Shown in pieces: positions 22,291 to 33,807 of a stretch of DNA of 64,000 nucleotides; the stretch's first letter is position 1, and every line of letters begins with the position of its first letter. Both the position numbers and the translations under genes were made by a program. The notes under the pieces were generated by a model that was not told the origin of the DNA, searched no databases, and saw only the letters and a list, made by a program, of their open reading frames with translations. Source of the DNA: Adiantum capillus-veneris (lineage: Eukaryota; Streptophyta; Polypodiopsida; Polypodiales; Pteridaceae); contig CM043950.1 in NCBI GenBank assembly GCA_014529385.2, positions 72,758,435 to 72,822,434 of the forward strand, in the 5' to 3' direction.

Positions 22291-22533
22291 TTAGATGAGA
22301 ACAAACACATGCACATCAAATGAGTTTTCATAGTTGATCATCGGAATTACAACAGGCAAAGGACATTCCAGGATCTCTCTCAATCTTCTTGGCCCAAACA
22401 TAAAGACTATGCGTTGCTGGAAAAAGATCTTCCTGGACACATGAACATTAATCTGAATTCTTTGAGTTAAATGAAATGGAGTGAATTGAGGGCCATTTTG
22501 ATCATCCATTAAAGCCAACCATGAAGCTCCCAA
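22291..22533 (-). CDS. ORF-X1: unrecognised conserved frame in the G1 leader
   Basis: An 80-codon frame upstream of gag ends NSFDVHVFVLI and a stop. Its core (INVHVSRKIFFQQRIVFMFG, then IPMINYENSFDV) matches two frames at 63157-63584 residue by residue, while most synonymous positions differ; one serine is TCC here and AGC there. That pattern indicates past selection on a protein. I do not recognise the family. It could be a captured host exon or an extra retrotransposon ORF. The start is uncertain: the region before DDQNGPQFTPFHL may be spliced in or part of a longer frame. Confidence 0.55.
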   Translation of the reverse strand: MGASWLALMDDQNGPQFTPFHLTQRIQINVHVSRKIFFQQRIVFMFGPRRLREILECPLPVVIPMINYENSFDVHVFVLI

Positions 22534-23100
22534 GAAGGCACACCTGACTCAACCTCTGATTTTGCCAAAATTTCAGCAGCATAACAGCATAAATGGCTCA
22601 AAATACCAAAAAACCAGCCATCATAACTTGGGAAAATTTCGACAGAGTTTCCCTAGAAGTAGAGCAGTAGGAACCCAAAATATAGACTGTCTATGTACGC
22701 ATAAACTGTCAACAATAGAACCCGAGCATCAAGTAGGACTCACTAGTACATAGCCTATGGCGAGGTCACGAAAAGGGTGCTCCAGCTACCTGTATCACCG
22801 AAAGGATCTCCACATTTGAGAATCCCCCAGCTCAATAAAAACCTCACGCTATCGACCCTCACACGAAAGCTAATGCAAATCGCGTATAGTCAAGTCTCAG
22901 AAATGACTATCTTCCAGACCAAGTCTCAGAAATGGCTGGGACTGCCAAATAAAACCATATATGGCTCCACAAAGGTGTACAATGGCACTTTCCACAAGTA
23001 ACGTACAATCCAGCAAACAATGCGCTCAAATAGGCGCCAAGTGATGCATTCCCACAACAACTGCAAGTGACATCACTGCTAGTATATCACTGTACTCCAG
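22534..23100. other. G1 leader, nothing else recognised
   Basis: Non-coding sequence between the primer site and ORF-X1. The phrase AAGTCTCAGAAATG is repeated at about 22892 and 22922. Confidence 0.45.
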
Positions 23101-23215
23101 CTACCTGTACCTGTGTGAATCACCTGTACCTGTACCTGTCCCTGTAACCTGTAACCTGTAACCTGTAACCTGTAATCTGCAATCCCGAAGCTCGAAGCTC
23201 GAAGCTCGAAGCAGA
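23101..23215. repeat. CCTGTA / CCTGTAA and AAGCTCG short tandem repeats in G1 leader
   Basis: CCTGTACCTGTACCTGT is followed by about four CCTGTAA units near 23145-23175, then three AAGCTCG units near 23189. The heptamer differs from the plant telomere repeat. Confidence 0.75.
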
Positions 23216-23237
23216 AGGTACTGGAAGAAGATCCTCC

Positions 23238-23254
23238 GTGGGGGCGCCAAAAGA
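23238..23254 (-). other. G1 primer-binding site
   Basis: On the minus strand TTGGCGCCCCCACGG lies directly inside the 5' LTR. TGGCGCC is a common primer-site start in plant Ty3 elements; the exact tRNA cannot be named from this alone. Confidence 0.65.
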
Positions 23255-23255
23255 A

Positions 23256-23432
23256 TGTGAGCGGGATGAAAACACACACAGCGCCTCTATAATGACCCGA
23301 CACACACTCTTGGGAAGATACACACACACACTATGGGGCACCACTCGGCTTACACAACACACCTGGCCGAGACAGGGAACACACCTCTGGAGTGAGAGGA
23401 GAGAGACTATCCACTTGCCCACTCCACACAGA

Positions 23433-23468
<36 letters not shown>

Positions 23469-24403
23469 CTCAGCTCAAAAGAGGAGAACTTCTGATGTTT
23501 AGATACAAATGAGCTTGGGCCAACACCAATGGGGAAAACAGCTCACACAATATGGGTAAAAGATACCAGATACAATCACAAATTGGAGAAGAAGCTTCAC
23601 TCACCGGAGAAGATTACACAGAAAAATAGCAAAGAAAGAGTGAGGAATTTGGAAAAATGGACAGCGCCATCGCATCCGGAACGGCCCAAAACCCCAGTCT
23701 ACAATGTCAAAGTGCTCAAATCCGACCTCGGATGAGCAGTTTACGGCCAAAACAGACTCCAAAATGGGCAAAAACACACCTGCGGTTGTTCCTCCTCTCT
23801 TCTCCACGTTTTTTCTCGTCTTCTATCAGTTTTTTCAGTTCCCACACTTAGCTTTATTAGTTGGGCACCCTTGGCCTTTTAGATAACCTCAAACGAACCC
23901 CGAACAGGCCAAAAACTGAACTCGCAGTGCATAGTTGTCACCTTTTTGCATCATTCACACACCTGGCACTCAGCTTTTTTCCAATAATGCACCTCGCCAC
24001 CACGTGAAGTGGCCCCAAAAAAAGGTCCTCATGAGGACCTTTCTGCATAATTCTCACAAGCAAACACCCACGTTGTGTCCGTCCTCATCTGCGTGCAAAT
24101 ATTGACCTCGTTCGCCCTCCTGACGCCACTAGATGCCATCTGACGCACCTGCTGACCTCATGTCGTCGGCCCGCGGATAGCTTCCTCGAGAAGTTTTACG
24201 CGCTACCAACTCCTCCTTATTGTAGAAAAACACAATGGTACTAGTAACGATGAAAATCGATGCACTATGTACATGGTGTCCTACCTGTACACATGTGGGC
24301 CCCACGTAACCACCTGGCTCTGGAAATTGGGAATACTTTATTTGATGCACCATGCATGGGTATGTACATATGCGCAATCCCTTGCTCCAAAAAACTCCTG
24401 ACA
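23256..24403 (-). repeat. G1 5' LTR
   Basis: 1,148 bp and the more complete of the two. It carries a (CA)n tract at about 23432-23463 and the 100-bp segment (near 23970-24065) lost from the partner LTR, which holds the small hairpin GGTCCTCATGAGGACC. Confidence 0.9.
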
Positions 24404-24407
24404 ACGT

Positions 24408-24985
24408 TAAATTAGTTTCTCTCTCTTTCTCTCTCAATGTGTGTGCATTTTTTTGGATCGTATGCATGTTTTCTCTCTCTTTTGCTCTCTCAATGTGTGC
24501 GTTTTTTGTTTATGCATGTTCTCTCTCTCTTTTCCTCTCTCAATGCGTGCGTTTTTTGTTTATGCATGTTCTCTCTCTCTTTTTCTCTCTCAATGTGTGT
24601 GTGCATTCTTTGTTTATGTATGTGTGTGTGCGTTTTTGTTTTTGTTTGTACTCTCTCTCTCTCTCTCTCTCTCAAAAACACTATGTGTGTGTGTGAGAGA
24701 GAGAGAGAGAGGGAGAGAGAAAGAGGGGAAGGGAACATGAGAATGAGGAGACGGAAGGAGCATACCTGGCTCTCCTTCCTCTCCTCGTGTGTGTGTGTGT
24801 GTGTGGAGAAGAAAAAGAGAGAGAGGGAGAGAGAAAGAGGGGAAGGGAACATGAGAATGAGGAGAGGGAAGGAGCATACCTGGCTCTCCTTCCTCTCCTC
24901 GTGTGTGTGTGTGTGTGTGTGTGGAGAAGAAAGAGAGAGAGAGAGAGAGAGAGAGTGAGTGAGGGAGAGCATTACCTGCTCCTTG
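24408..24985. repeat. CACTA-A 5' region: CT/GT low-complexity repeats
   Basis: Tandem units of about 60 bp (CTCTCTCAATGTGTG, a T run, then TTTATGCATGTT) fill 24410-24610. A block of about 117 bp (GAGAGGGAGAGAGAAAGAGG to the CCTCCTCGTGTG run) is then duplicated near 24705 and 24820. CACTA-B has the same array reversed at 27640-28085. Long frames across it are artefacts. Confidence 0.8.
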
Positions 24986-24998
24986 CTTGAGGGCGTCG

Positions 24999-25027
24999 AA
25001 AAACTCAGATCTGAGATCTGAGTTTTT
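24999..25027. repeat. 29-bp perfect palindrome, CACTA-A 5' side
   Basis: Arms AAAAACTCAGATCT and AGATCTGAGTTTTT around one central G. The same palindrome is at 27582-27610 in CACTA-B. It sits just inside the subterminal array. Confidence 0.85.
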
Positions 25028-25044
25028 GGGCGCGCTCGGTTATT

Positions 25045-25179
25045 TTTTTTAGCCCAGCCGGCGTCGCTATGAGCGTCGCAAATGTCTTTGTAAATTTGCG
25101 ACGCTCATAGCGACGCCGGGAATTATTTTTTTTAGCGTCGCTGTGTGAGCGTCGCTAATATGAATAGCCTCTTGTAGTG
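25045..25179. repeat. subterminal AGCGACGC array and TIR, CACTA-A 5' side
   Basis: Several GCGTCGCTA / TAGCGACGC units and the terminal CCTCTTGTAGTG. Confidence 0.85.
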
Positions 25180-25410
25180 TATATGCCTGAAAAGCAACTT
25201 TTTCTTTTTTGTTTTTTGATTTTTCTACTAATTGAAAAGGATTTTGTAGAAACTATTCACTCGATTTATTGGAATCGATATGTTCTACAACTTTGCAGAA
25301 GAAACTTTCTCTAAATGCTGCACCGATTTTGGGTTATCATTCTCGGACTGCGAACATGTTTGAAAAGCAAATTTTACTTTTTGCTTTTGATTTTCCTCAT
25401 AATTGAAAAC
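25180..25410 (+). repeat. 171-bp tandem repeats in the E1 leader (after CACTA-A)
   Basis: Continuation of the array at 10961-11627, beginning ATGCCTGAAAAGCAAC. The CACTA target TAC/TAT fits at the ACATG landmark of the unit. Confidence 0.85.
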
Positions 25411-25609
25411 TTCTCAATTATATTTTCTCTTCATCAATCATATATTTGTTAGTGACATAAGTTTGCTGTAAAGGCGAGTCACATATCGTTCTGATACAGT
25501 CGAGTGGTTGATGATCGCCAAATTCTATCGAGCTACTGTTGATACATGATCTTTTGTTATATGATTTACTCGTTCATAGATTCTTGTTCTAAAGATATAG
25601 TTGTTTTAT

Positions 25610-26090
25610 TGATAAACTCTCGTTGATACCATAGTGATTTTGATGGTACCATGATGATGTTTTGTTAGTACTTTGGTCATAGTGATTTTTGTTGATACCA
25701 TGATGATATTTCGTTGATACCATGGTTATTCTCAGTGATGCCATGATGATATTTCGTTGATTCCATGGTTATTCTTTGTGATACGATGATGTTTTTTTGT
25801 TGATACCATGGTTATTCTCAATGATACCATGATGATATTTCGTTGATACCATGGTTATTCTCGGTGATACCATGATGTTTCGTTGATACCATGGTTATTC
25901 TCGGTGATACCATGATGTTGTTTTTTTGATACCATGGTTATTCTCCGTGATACCATGATGTTGTTTTGTTAATACAATGATTATTCTCGATGATATCATG
26001 ATGCTTTTCGTTGATATCATGATGATTTATTCATTTTTATTCATACAATGATGATGTTTTGTTAATACTTTGATGATATTCATTGAGATC
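25610..26090 (+). repeat. TTGATACCATGGTTATTCTC tandem repeat, E1 internal
   Basis: About ten degenerate units of roughly 40 bp alternate GATACCATGGTTATTCTC with GATACCATGATGAT. Similar CCATGATGAT phrases occur in E3 (complement at 35640-35930). Confidence 0.8.
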
Positions 26091-26379
26091 ACTACGTTGA
26101 TAAATGCCGTTTTATGTAGTATATACACATGTCATTTGCATCACGTAATCACGCATCTTGTACTTTTACATTCAAACTTTATGTACCATATGTTGTCGTG
26201 CGTATATATATCCTCAAAACAGTGGCGTCGCGAACCATCTCTTATGGCATTGTGAACTTAATTATTTGACTAACGATGCTAATAATTTTCATGACTATGT
26301 TATTTGAGTCTATGATCTATGTAGGATTGATCAAAGAATTGAGTTCATGAAGACAAACTTGATGACAATAAAAGATTTA

Positions 26380-26660
26380 TGAAGACATGTTTGGTGATGC
26401 CATCTTGATGACAATATGAAGACATGTTTGGTGATGCCATATTGATGACAAGCTACACAGCAGATTCACGGAGACACTTTTGATTACGAATAAATCGATA
26501 GCCTTTACACCTCCTTATTGAACCTTTGTATTCATTATTGTATTTGATAGGATAGGAGTAATGTACCTCCTCATAAAATATTCGTTGTAAAAGGAGTGAT
26601 GTAGCTCCTCATAAAATGTTCATTGTAAAAGGAGTGATGTAGCTCCTCATGAACATTCGT
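26380..26660 (+). repeat. short direct repeats near the E2 insertion point, E1 internal
   Basis: GAAGACATGTTTGGTGATGC is repeated near 26381 and 26418. GTAAAAGGAGTGATGTAGCT-type units occur three times between 26540 and 26650. Confidence 0.7.
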
Positions 26661-26666
26661 ACATTC

Positions 26667-26799
26667 TGTTGGAGCTATATATGGCTCACTCTACTCAACT
26701 TGGTCTCACCTATATATTTGTATATTGTCCTCAATATGAATCAGCCTTTGGGAGCGTATATGGTGCTCGTCTCTCTCTCTTTCTCTCTACATCTCAACA
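26667..26799 (+). repeat. E2 5' LTR
   Basis: 133 bp ending ACATCTCAACA. About five substitutions and one 10-base indel separate it from the right LTR. Confidence 0.88.
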
Positions 26800-26813
26800 T
26801 AGTATCAGAGCGG
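26800..26813 (+). other. E2 primer-binding site
   Basis: TAGTATCAGAGCGG, one mismatch from the initiator tRNA-Met site TGGTATCAGAGC. Confidence 0.8.
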
Positions 26814-27350
26814 TAACAATCACGCGCCGATTCAATTCATGGTGACAAAACAGTATGTGTATGCGATTCGCATGCAAGACTCAAAATTGTTACAAATTCT
26901 ACTTTTTGAGTGTTGATTCTTGTTAATTGTGGTTGTTTTGTATTAAAAAGAATATGATTAGTCTTTTGTGTGGTGTTTATTACTAATCAATCTAATCGTT
27001 GATTACGTTTTCTTGTTGATGATACCCTGAACTTCATCTCAATTTTTGGGGGTCTCCATCCAAAACTTGTGTGTCTCCTCGAGATCTTCGATTTGGGTTC
27101 TACGTTTGGATCAATCGGAGTTCGCAGCAGAAAGTTATGTTGTTTTTACTGCAATTGAGCTTGGCGCAGCTTTCTTCTTCATACTTCTTCGTGAAACGTC
27201 CACGTTCGTTTTTCTAATTTTGGCGTTAACTTTTTCAAGATAATTTAGCTTTTTGCTATTCGTATTGTGGCCGTCAATCTTGCGTCTCACGGCACTATTT
27301 TGAGGACTCTTTCATTATTAATGTCTCCTTTACCCTGCCTTTTTTGGGTG
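26814..27350 (+). other. E2 leader
   Basis: Leader sequence before the G2 insertion. The 65-codon frame at 27046-27243 has no family signature. Confidence 0.45.
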
Positions 27351-27409
27351 ACGTTGTGAGCGGGATGGAAACACACAAAATGCCTCTATAATCACTACAA
27401 GAGGCTCTT

Positions 27410-27552
27410 CACATTAGCGACGCTCACACAGCGACGCTCAAAAAATAAAATTCCCGGCGTCGCTATGAGCGTCGCTATAAGCGTCGCTATGAGCGTCGCA
27501 AATTTCTTTGTAAATTTGCGACGCTTATAGCGACGCTCATAGCGACGCCAGC
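27410..27552. repeat. subterminal AGCGACGC array, CACTA-B 5' side
   Basis: About nine GCGTCGCTA / TAGCGACGC units in both orientations. Confidence 0.85.
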
Positions 27553-27581
27553 TGGGGTAAAAAAAATAACCGAGCGCGCCC

Positions 27582-27610
27582 AAAAACTCAGATCTCAGAT
27601 CTGAGTTTTT
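27582..27610. repeat. 29-bp perfect palindrome, CACTA-B 5' side
   Basis: AAAAACTCAGATCT, central C, AGATCTGAGTTTTT. Counterpart of 24999-25027 in CACTA-A. Confidence 0.85.
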
Positions 27611-27639
27611 CGGCGCCCTCAAGCAAAGAGCAGGTAACG

Positions 27640-27646
27640 CTCTCCC

Positions 27647-27683
<37 letters not shown>

Positions 27684-28090
27684 CTTTTACACACACACAC
27701 ACACACACACACACGAGGAGAGGAAGGAGAGCCAGGTATGCTCCTTCCCTCTCCTCATTCTCATGTTCCCTTCCGCTCTTTCTCTCTCCCTCGCTCTCTC
27801 TCTCACACACACACATACACACACACACATAGTGTTTTTGAGAGAGAGAGAGCGAGAGAGAGTGCAAAAACGCACACACATACATAAACAAAGAATGCAC
27901 ACACACATTGAGAGAGAAAAAGAGAGAGAGAGCATGCATAAACAAAAAACGCACGCATTGAGAGAGGAAAAGAGAGAGAGAACATGCATAAACAAAAAAC
28001 GCACACATTGAGAGAGGAAAAGAGAAAGAAAACATGCATACGATCCAAAAAAACGCACACACATTGAGAGAGAAAGAAAGAGAAACTAAG
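27640..28090. repeat. CACTA-B 5' region: CT/CA low-complexity repeats
   Basis: CT and CA tracts, then tandem units of about 50-60 bp with AACATGCATAAACAAAAAAC and CATTGAGAGAG. Mirror of 24410-24985 in CACTA-A. Confidence 0.8.
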
Positions 28091-28091
28091 G

Positions 28092-29013
28092 GAGCGTCGT
28101 AGGAAACTAATTAAAATTAAAAGACCTAAAGATCTAGCCGACGAGGAGTTGAACTGAAGACCTATTATTCAAGAGAGAAATGGCATAATCAATCTATCAT
28201 ACTTGGCATGGGTGATAGAAAGGTTATACCATTTATCTCTTTTTATTGGCACACACATCCACACACGCGCACACACACAGGAAGAAGAGAGTTATAACGT
28301 CGTAGGAAACTATCTTAAAAGACGTTAAAGATTAGGTTATATGTAGACTTACATTAAATTAGATTTAGGTTTATTTTTAACTAGATTTACGTTTATTTAA
28401 GCTAGATTTAGATTTACGTTATATTAGATTAGATGCGGGTCTCCATAGACTGCGATGCCTGCATGAAGCGGGTGAAGAAAGCCCTCAATGGAATATAGGG
28501 TATTGCTGCCTTCACTCATGGTGGGCTCCGTCGATCCAAAAGTACTGGTGAAATGTCTTCAGAAGATAGGGAAGAAGGTGGATCTTCAGGGCGGCAAGAG
28601 TCACTACATCCCCGACACAATGACCATCTAGACAACCTCTAGTCATTAGACTTACGTTAAATTAGATTTAGCTTTATTTTTAGTTAGATTTACGTTTATT
28701 TAGATTTACGCTTATTTACGTTAGATCGAGTCCACGCAAGAATTACTTATGGTTTAGGGTTTAGAGTTAGACGAACAGTCAAAAGATCTACTGTGAAAAG
28801 ATGTTAAGATGAAGTGAAGTGCTACAGCTAGAGAAGAGGCAAAGGGATTTTGTCCACTACATGCAGTATCATGTAGACGTGGGTGTCTAGATTTCTTGTA
28901 CCCACAAATATAGGTATTGACCAATAAAGACGAGATTATAACCCGGTGGTTCTGATCTCCGTGCACCTCTAGACCGAGGTGTGCGGGGATTGGACATGAC
29001 TAGAGAATGTGAG

Positions 29014-29047
<34 letters not shown>

Positions 29048-29109
29048 GACGAAGAATGCCAATAGAATATTAAATTTGTTGTCTAGGTTATAAGTTTTTT
29101 ATCCTCATT
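28092..29109 (+). other. CACTA-B 5' non-coding region and TNP2 leader
   Basis: Contains reversed copies of the CCTACGACG motif near 28092 and 28290, TAAATCTAACG-type text, a GA tract at about 29014-29044, and no gene. At 28086-28106 it shows the site that G1 occupies in CACTA-A. Confidence 0.6.
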
Positions 29110-31903
29110 ATGAGTAGCGACGAGGATGTGGGACCGTCCAACCGAAACACCTATCTCTCAACGAGGGTCTTATGTCCTTGTAATCAATGCAAGCATGCTG
29201 TGCGACGGACAAGACGTGTTTCTTTGCAGCACGTTCGCGAATTTGGCGAGTTCGATCCATCTATTATAGATCGAGTTGTTGCCAATTATAACTCGTCGGA
29301 CTCTGACGCTGGCCAACAAGGAGAAATCTTGCAACCCAATAGACGTATTCGCAGGCGCTTTGGTCAAGCAGCATATGTGAGGCCACAAGATGTAGCCTCT
29401 GACAGCTCGGGGGATGATCATGCAGAGCACATTCCCAACGAGGCAATGTTTGAGCCCGAGATTGATGAAATGATCGAGACGATCATGGATTCAGAAAGGC
29501 TTATCTATGATGATATGAAAAGTGAAGCCGATACATCATTGTATAATGGAGCACGTATGTCTAGATTGAAAGCACTCCTGGTTCTTCTCAACATGCAGGC
29601 AAAGTTTGGATGGAGTGACACTAGCGTCACAGCGCTTTTCAGGTGATCTATTACAATTAGTTTACTTTAATAGAACTCTAAATGTATAATGATCTGATAG
29701 ATTTTTACACGACTGTATCATATTTTTATGTTGTGTAGATTGCTGAAAGAGCACATTCTACCAGCTGACAATGTGATGCCAGATTCCCGAGATGAAGCAA
29801 GAAAGATTTTGCGAAACTTGGGGATGGATTACAATTCTATCCACGCTTGTCCTAATGACTGCATTCTTTTCAGAGGGGAATACACAGACATGGAGAAGTG
29901 TCCGAAATGTGATTCCGAAAGATATCGAGTAGATCTCCACGGGACAAAAATTCCACAAAAGGTTTTGCGACATTTTCCTTTGCTTCCTCGCATCAAGCAT
30001 TTCTTCGAATGTAAGTCCATGGCCGCCCTAGCATCATGGCATGAGGAGAATAAATCTTCGGATGGTGTGCTACGAATTCCTGCAGATTGCGCAGCCTGGA
30101 AACATATAGATGGAACATGGTCGGATTTTGCCAGGGAAGCTCGAAATTTGCGCTTAGGCCTGGCTATGGATGGCGTAAATCCATTTGGTCAAAGATCAAC
30201 ATCTTACAGTGTATGGCCCGTTGTCATCGTCAACTACAACATTCCCCCGTGGTTGACTACGAAGAAGGGGCACCTATGGCTAAGCTTGATTGTGCCAAGG
30301 CGATATAAAGTGGGGAATATGGATGTGTATCTTCGTCCACTATTGGAAGAGCTACAACAATTGTGGATTGGCATAGAGGTGGTGGATATGAGCCGACACA
30401 CAGGACGACGGAATGCTTTGATCAGAGGTATTCTAATGTGGACCATGCATGACTATCCCGGGCTAACAGAATGCTCAGGTGATCTATTGACACTCCTCTC
30501 TCAGACACTGTAAATCTTGTTTTTCCCCATAGTTGATCTATTATCATGTGTATACATGCAGGGCTTCAAACAAGCGGATACAGAGCATGTGTCACATGTG
30601 GACCTAGACTGAATGCACGTAGGGCACCCTCACTGAAGAAGCAAATCTACGAAGGTCATCAAGCGTATCTTCCGGAGAATCATGTGTTACGCGACGGCTT
30701 TTTGGGAAGAGAGCCACCAAGGATGTCTGCACAAGCATGGTTAGAGCAGAAGGAGATGTGCGATGACGGATTGCCTCCAGGGATGAAGAGACTATCTCTA
30801 TGGTACGAGTTACCATACTGGCCCCGACTCGTGATCAATCACTTGCTCGATCCAATGCACATATTCAAGAATGTGGGTAATCTACTATGGGACCATTTGA
30901 CCGGCAAGAAAGATACTTTGGGAGCCAGAGTTGACCTTAGAAATGTGGATCGTATGGAGTAATATTGGCCGCAAACAGCGTCTGATGGATTGATAAAACT
31001 TCCTAAAGCACCATGGATTTTCACAGGAGCCCAAGAACGCAAAGTAAAAGAGGCCATTCGATCTTTGCGGACCCCCACTGGCGTAATGCACTCGCTCCGA
31101 ACGTGTTTTACTAAAGAAGGAAAGATTACCGGTTTGAAGTCACACGATTGGCATAAAATGTGTCAGGTACGTTCATAGTGGACTTTAATATCATTGCATA
31201 AAATGTGGACTTTAATATCATTGCTGCACATACTTTACAGTTTATTTTACCGGTTACCATTGAGGGATGTTTGTCTCTCGACATCCGTAACACAATCTAC
31301 AAACTTGCAAAGCTGGTGCAATGGATCTCACAAAAGGAGATCGACGTAGACTCCATACCATTCGACTTGTTCGACGTGCAATGGTTCAAGATAATCATGG
31401 AGGGTTGAAACGCTACTGTGCGTAGAGGAGAGTCTGGTTTTCTTGAGGTGGATTCTACTAAGAAATGGACTGACCTAAGAGACACTTTCGTACTACCCGA
31501 GCATTGTGAACAAGTAAGTATATAAATAGTTAACATCCCCCTTTTACAAGTTATGTGCTTGAAAGCTCTCATGTAAGTTATGTGGCTCTGGCAGGTAGTA
31601 TTTCATCCTACAAAGTCTACATCAAACTGGTGGTACGTCATAGAGGTAGCCCCTCGTAGTGCAAGGACGTATGAAGGCTACCATGTGCCAATCACAACGA
31701 CATCAATGGAGGAGATCAGAGAAGATGCTCAATCAGAAGCCGCTGCGGTGGTGCCAGACGAGCATCAAGATGCTACTACTCTATATGGGGTGCATGCAGA
31801 GGAGCTACAAAATGAAACAGAGGATATGTGTTTAAACGGAGAGCTCTATATAGATATAGGAAGTTATGCTGAGTTATGCGAGGATGAGAGAGAGATCTCT
31901 TAA
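29110..31903 (+). pseudogene. TNP2-type transposase of CACTA-B (Transposase_21), two nonsense codons
   Basis: Exons 29110-29642, 29739-30478, 30562-31166, 31241-31513 and 31595-31903 join with GT/AG borders into exactly 820 codons including the stop. Exon 1 has the CPCNQC cysteine cluster. Exon 2 has IHACPNDCILFRGEY, CPKC and RLGLAMDGVNPFG through VIVNYNIPPWL, the Transposase_21 core. Exon 3 has YELPYWPRLVINHLLDPMHI and GLKSHDWHKM. Exons 4-5 hold the C-terminal DLFDVQWF and NWWYVIEV blocks (DUF4216-like). Stops: TAA at 30960 (after DRME) and TGA at 31406 (after IMEG, where CACTA-C has Arg). An in-frame deletion after DSIPF removes a large segment that CACTA-C still has. It would bind element ends and cut DNA in the nucleus. 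Confidence 0.9.
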
Positions 31904-32175
31904 AGCCACAAATATTGTATTTGAACAATTTTGCTCCGTGCTGTAAAAGCTCTAGCTCTCTAAGTAGCTTCCATGGTGTGTAACGCTCTTTTCTACTCGC
32001 GCTCACATCTTTTGATTGAAAATTCTGAGTTTTCGACTTGCCTCTTCTACCACTCGATTCATTGCGTCATTGTATTTATATGCGTCATTACGTCATTGTA
32101 TTTAATGGTCTTTGCGTCATTGTCTACTCTATTCATTCAATATTAAGTTTAAATATTCGTGTGTTTAATGCAGGT

Positions 32176-33489
32176 ATGGATGATGAGGAGTTTCTTTCTT
32201 CTTTGTCACCGCAGCAGAGACAGTGGTACGTGGAGCGTCATCGCTCTGGCGCATCATCGCGCGTTCCTACACCATCCGCATCTCCCTCTCTTTCGGAGCA
32301 TTCGGCGCGCTCCGAAGCTTCGGCGTCGACGAGACGAGCGTCACACTCGTCTAGACACCGGCGCTCTAGTGGTGGCGGTGGCGGTTGTTGTGGGGATTCC
32401 GCCACCGATGCCTCCACACCGCCTCGTGTTCGACGAGGCTCTTTACCCTCCCCTTCTTTGCCCGCCCCCACACCAGCCACAGCATCGCCGTCTACGCCAG
32501 GTTTTGCACGGCTGACTGTTCCTAGAAGCTACACACCTCTACCTACTCCGCCAGGAGCCACCCCACTCGACACTCCTCGCTTCGGCACCCAGACGCCGAT
32601 GGAGACACCTGACGTCCGTACCCCCATCGACACGCCGCTAGAGACCCCTGCAGGGACACCCAGGTTCACGCGTCACCGGCCAGAGGGCTTGCCTTACTCC
32701 GTCGACATCAGCGGCGGCATCATCATGGATGATGACGGCAAGAAGGTGATCTCGCGCATGCGTGGTCTTTGCTCTCAGCTGTTTAGACACTATATACTAA
32801 ACAAATGGAGTGAAGTACCAAGTGATTTAAAAAACAGAGTCATCAGCATACTTCATGATGAGTTTCCCGTTCCAACACGGGATCAGCGCTTCAATGAAGA
32901 CCTGATGAAGATTCGAATGCGCGAATACTGCAAACACAAGCGTTCCGAAGTGCAAAAAGCAATCAAGAATGGGTGGAATAGGCCAGATTGGCTGGCCAAA
33001 GAAGATTGGAAGAATGCGAAGAAAGCAGCGCGCGAGAATCCCGACAAGTGGAAGCAACAAAAGGATGCAGCCAGAGCGCGAGTAGAGGCAGGGAGCTCGC
33101 ACCACTTGGGGAGTGGTGGATGGGCATCATTTGAGGCCGATTTTGTAAGTCTTTTCACATTGCTCTTTATGCATGTTCGATAATTTAGGGTTTATGAGTT
33201 TTTTAGTTCTAACATAATGAAATCTTTGTATGTTTTGACAGTGGTCGATGACAGGACGTGATCCCACACCGTACGAGCGCGAGTACGCAGGCAGGAAGGG
33301 CTTAAACGCCCTGATGGACATTCTCAGTTCTCGCGGCGGCATGGTTAGTATTAGGGTTTACTCTTTTTTATTTTTTGTATTGTTTTATAAATGTCGTTAT
33401 ATGTTTATATTTACTGAAAACTGTCTTATTGTCTTTTTTTGCAGAATCCGACAGATACGCCGCTTGGACGCGATGAGACGTCTGATTAG
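32176..33489 (+). CDS. Transposase_24-type protein of CACTA-B, intact
   Basis: Exons 32176-33144, 33242-33343 and 33445-33489 encode 371 residues with the same splice borders as the copy in CACTA-A. The N-terminal half is Ser/Pro-rich with a SGGGGGCCG run and repeated TP dipeptides (TPLDTP, ETPDVRTPIDTPLETP). The C-terminal half carries VISRMRGLCSQLFRHYILN and ENPDKWKQQKDAARARVEAG. It is probably the subterminal-repeat-binding accessory protein. It starts after a noncoding exon whose acceptor is AATGCAG at about 32167-32173. No disabling change was seen. Confidence 0.85.
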
Positions 33490-33807
33490 ACGACGTCAGT
33501 CTAGCCGTAGCTAGATAGCATTAGTTTAGGGTTTCTCATAGCTTATGTATCATGAGACGGATTTTATACGTCTTTTTGAACCATGTATATTATAACATTT
33601 GTCACCGCAATTCCTTTTGCCAATCAATTCTTTATGCCTATGATGTTGTACAATTGTCATTATTACATTTTCCAATCAATTCAGTTTGTCTATGATGTGT
33701 ACAATTGTCAATTTTGCAAACAATGCGTCTTGTGGGTGACTATTTTGGGTCTATTATTTACCTTTGCACTTTTTTTAAAAAGTGAATCAAGTACAATATG
33801 GTTGATG

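Larger units (their letters stand above)
15772..24403 (-). mobile_element. G1: Tat-type Ty3/gypsy retrotransposon
   Basis: LTRs at 15772-16819 and 23256-24403 start TGTGAGCGGG and end CTCCTGACA. The flanks are ACGT at 15768-15771 and 24404-24407. CACTA-B supplies the unoccupied site, which confirms a 4-bp duplication. On the minus strand the order is primer site, leader with ORF-X, gag, protease, RT, RNase H, a second RNase H and integrase. The extra archaeal-type RNase H before integrase is the mark of the Tat lineage (Athila/Ogre relatives). One frameshift in the gag zinc knuckle, a stop between gag and protease, one in RT and a break between RT and RNase H show the copy is dead, though close to full length at 8.6 kb. 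Confidence 0.93.
11628..25179 (-). mobile_element. CACTA-A: En/Spm-type transposon containing G1
   Basis: Inverted termini CACTACAAGAGG lie at 11628-11639 and, inverted, at 25168-25179. The 3-bp flanks are TAC on the left and TAT on the right, and joining them restores the E1 171-bp repeat. Length is 13,552 bp, of which 8.6 kb is the nested retrotransposon G1. Genes read on the minus strand: a complete Transposase_24-type gene (13548-12239) and only exon 1 of a TNP2-type transposase (14386-13854). The rest of TNP2 is deleted between intron 1 and the 3' end, so A cannot make its own TNP2. Confidence 0.92.

Noticed and set aside
23145-23180. CCTGTAA heptamer run as a telomere-like array
   Set aside because: Only about four units and not the plant telomere sequence; it lies inside a retroelement leader.
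24437-24990. Overlapping long frames on both strands rich in Ser-Leu, Cys-Val and Arg-Glu
   Set aside because: They translate (CT)n and (GT)n tracts in every phase; no protein evidence. The same applies to 27619-28064, 7094-7556, 10691-11091 and 47635-47964.
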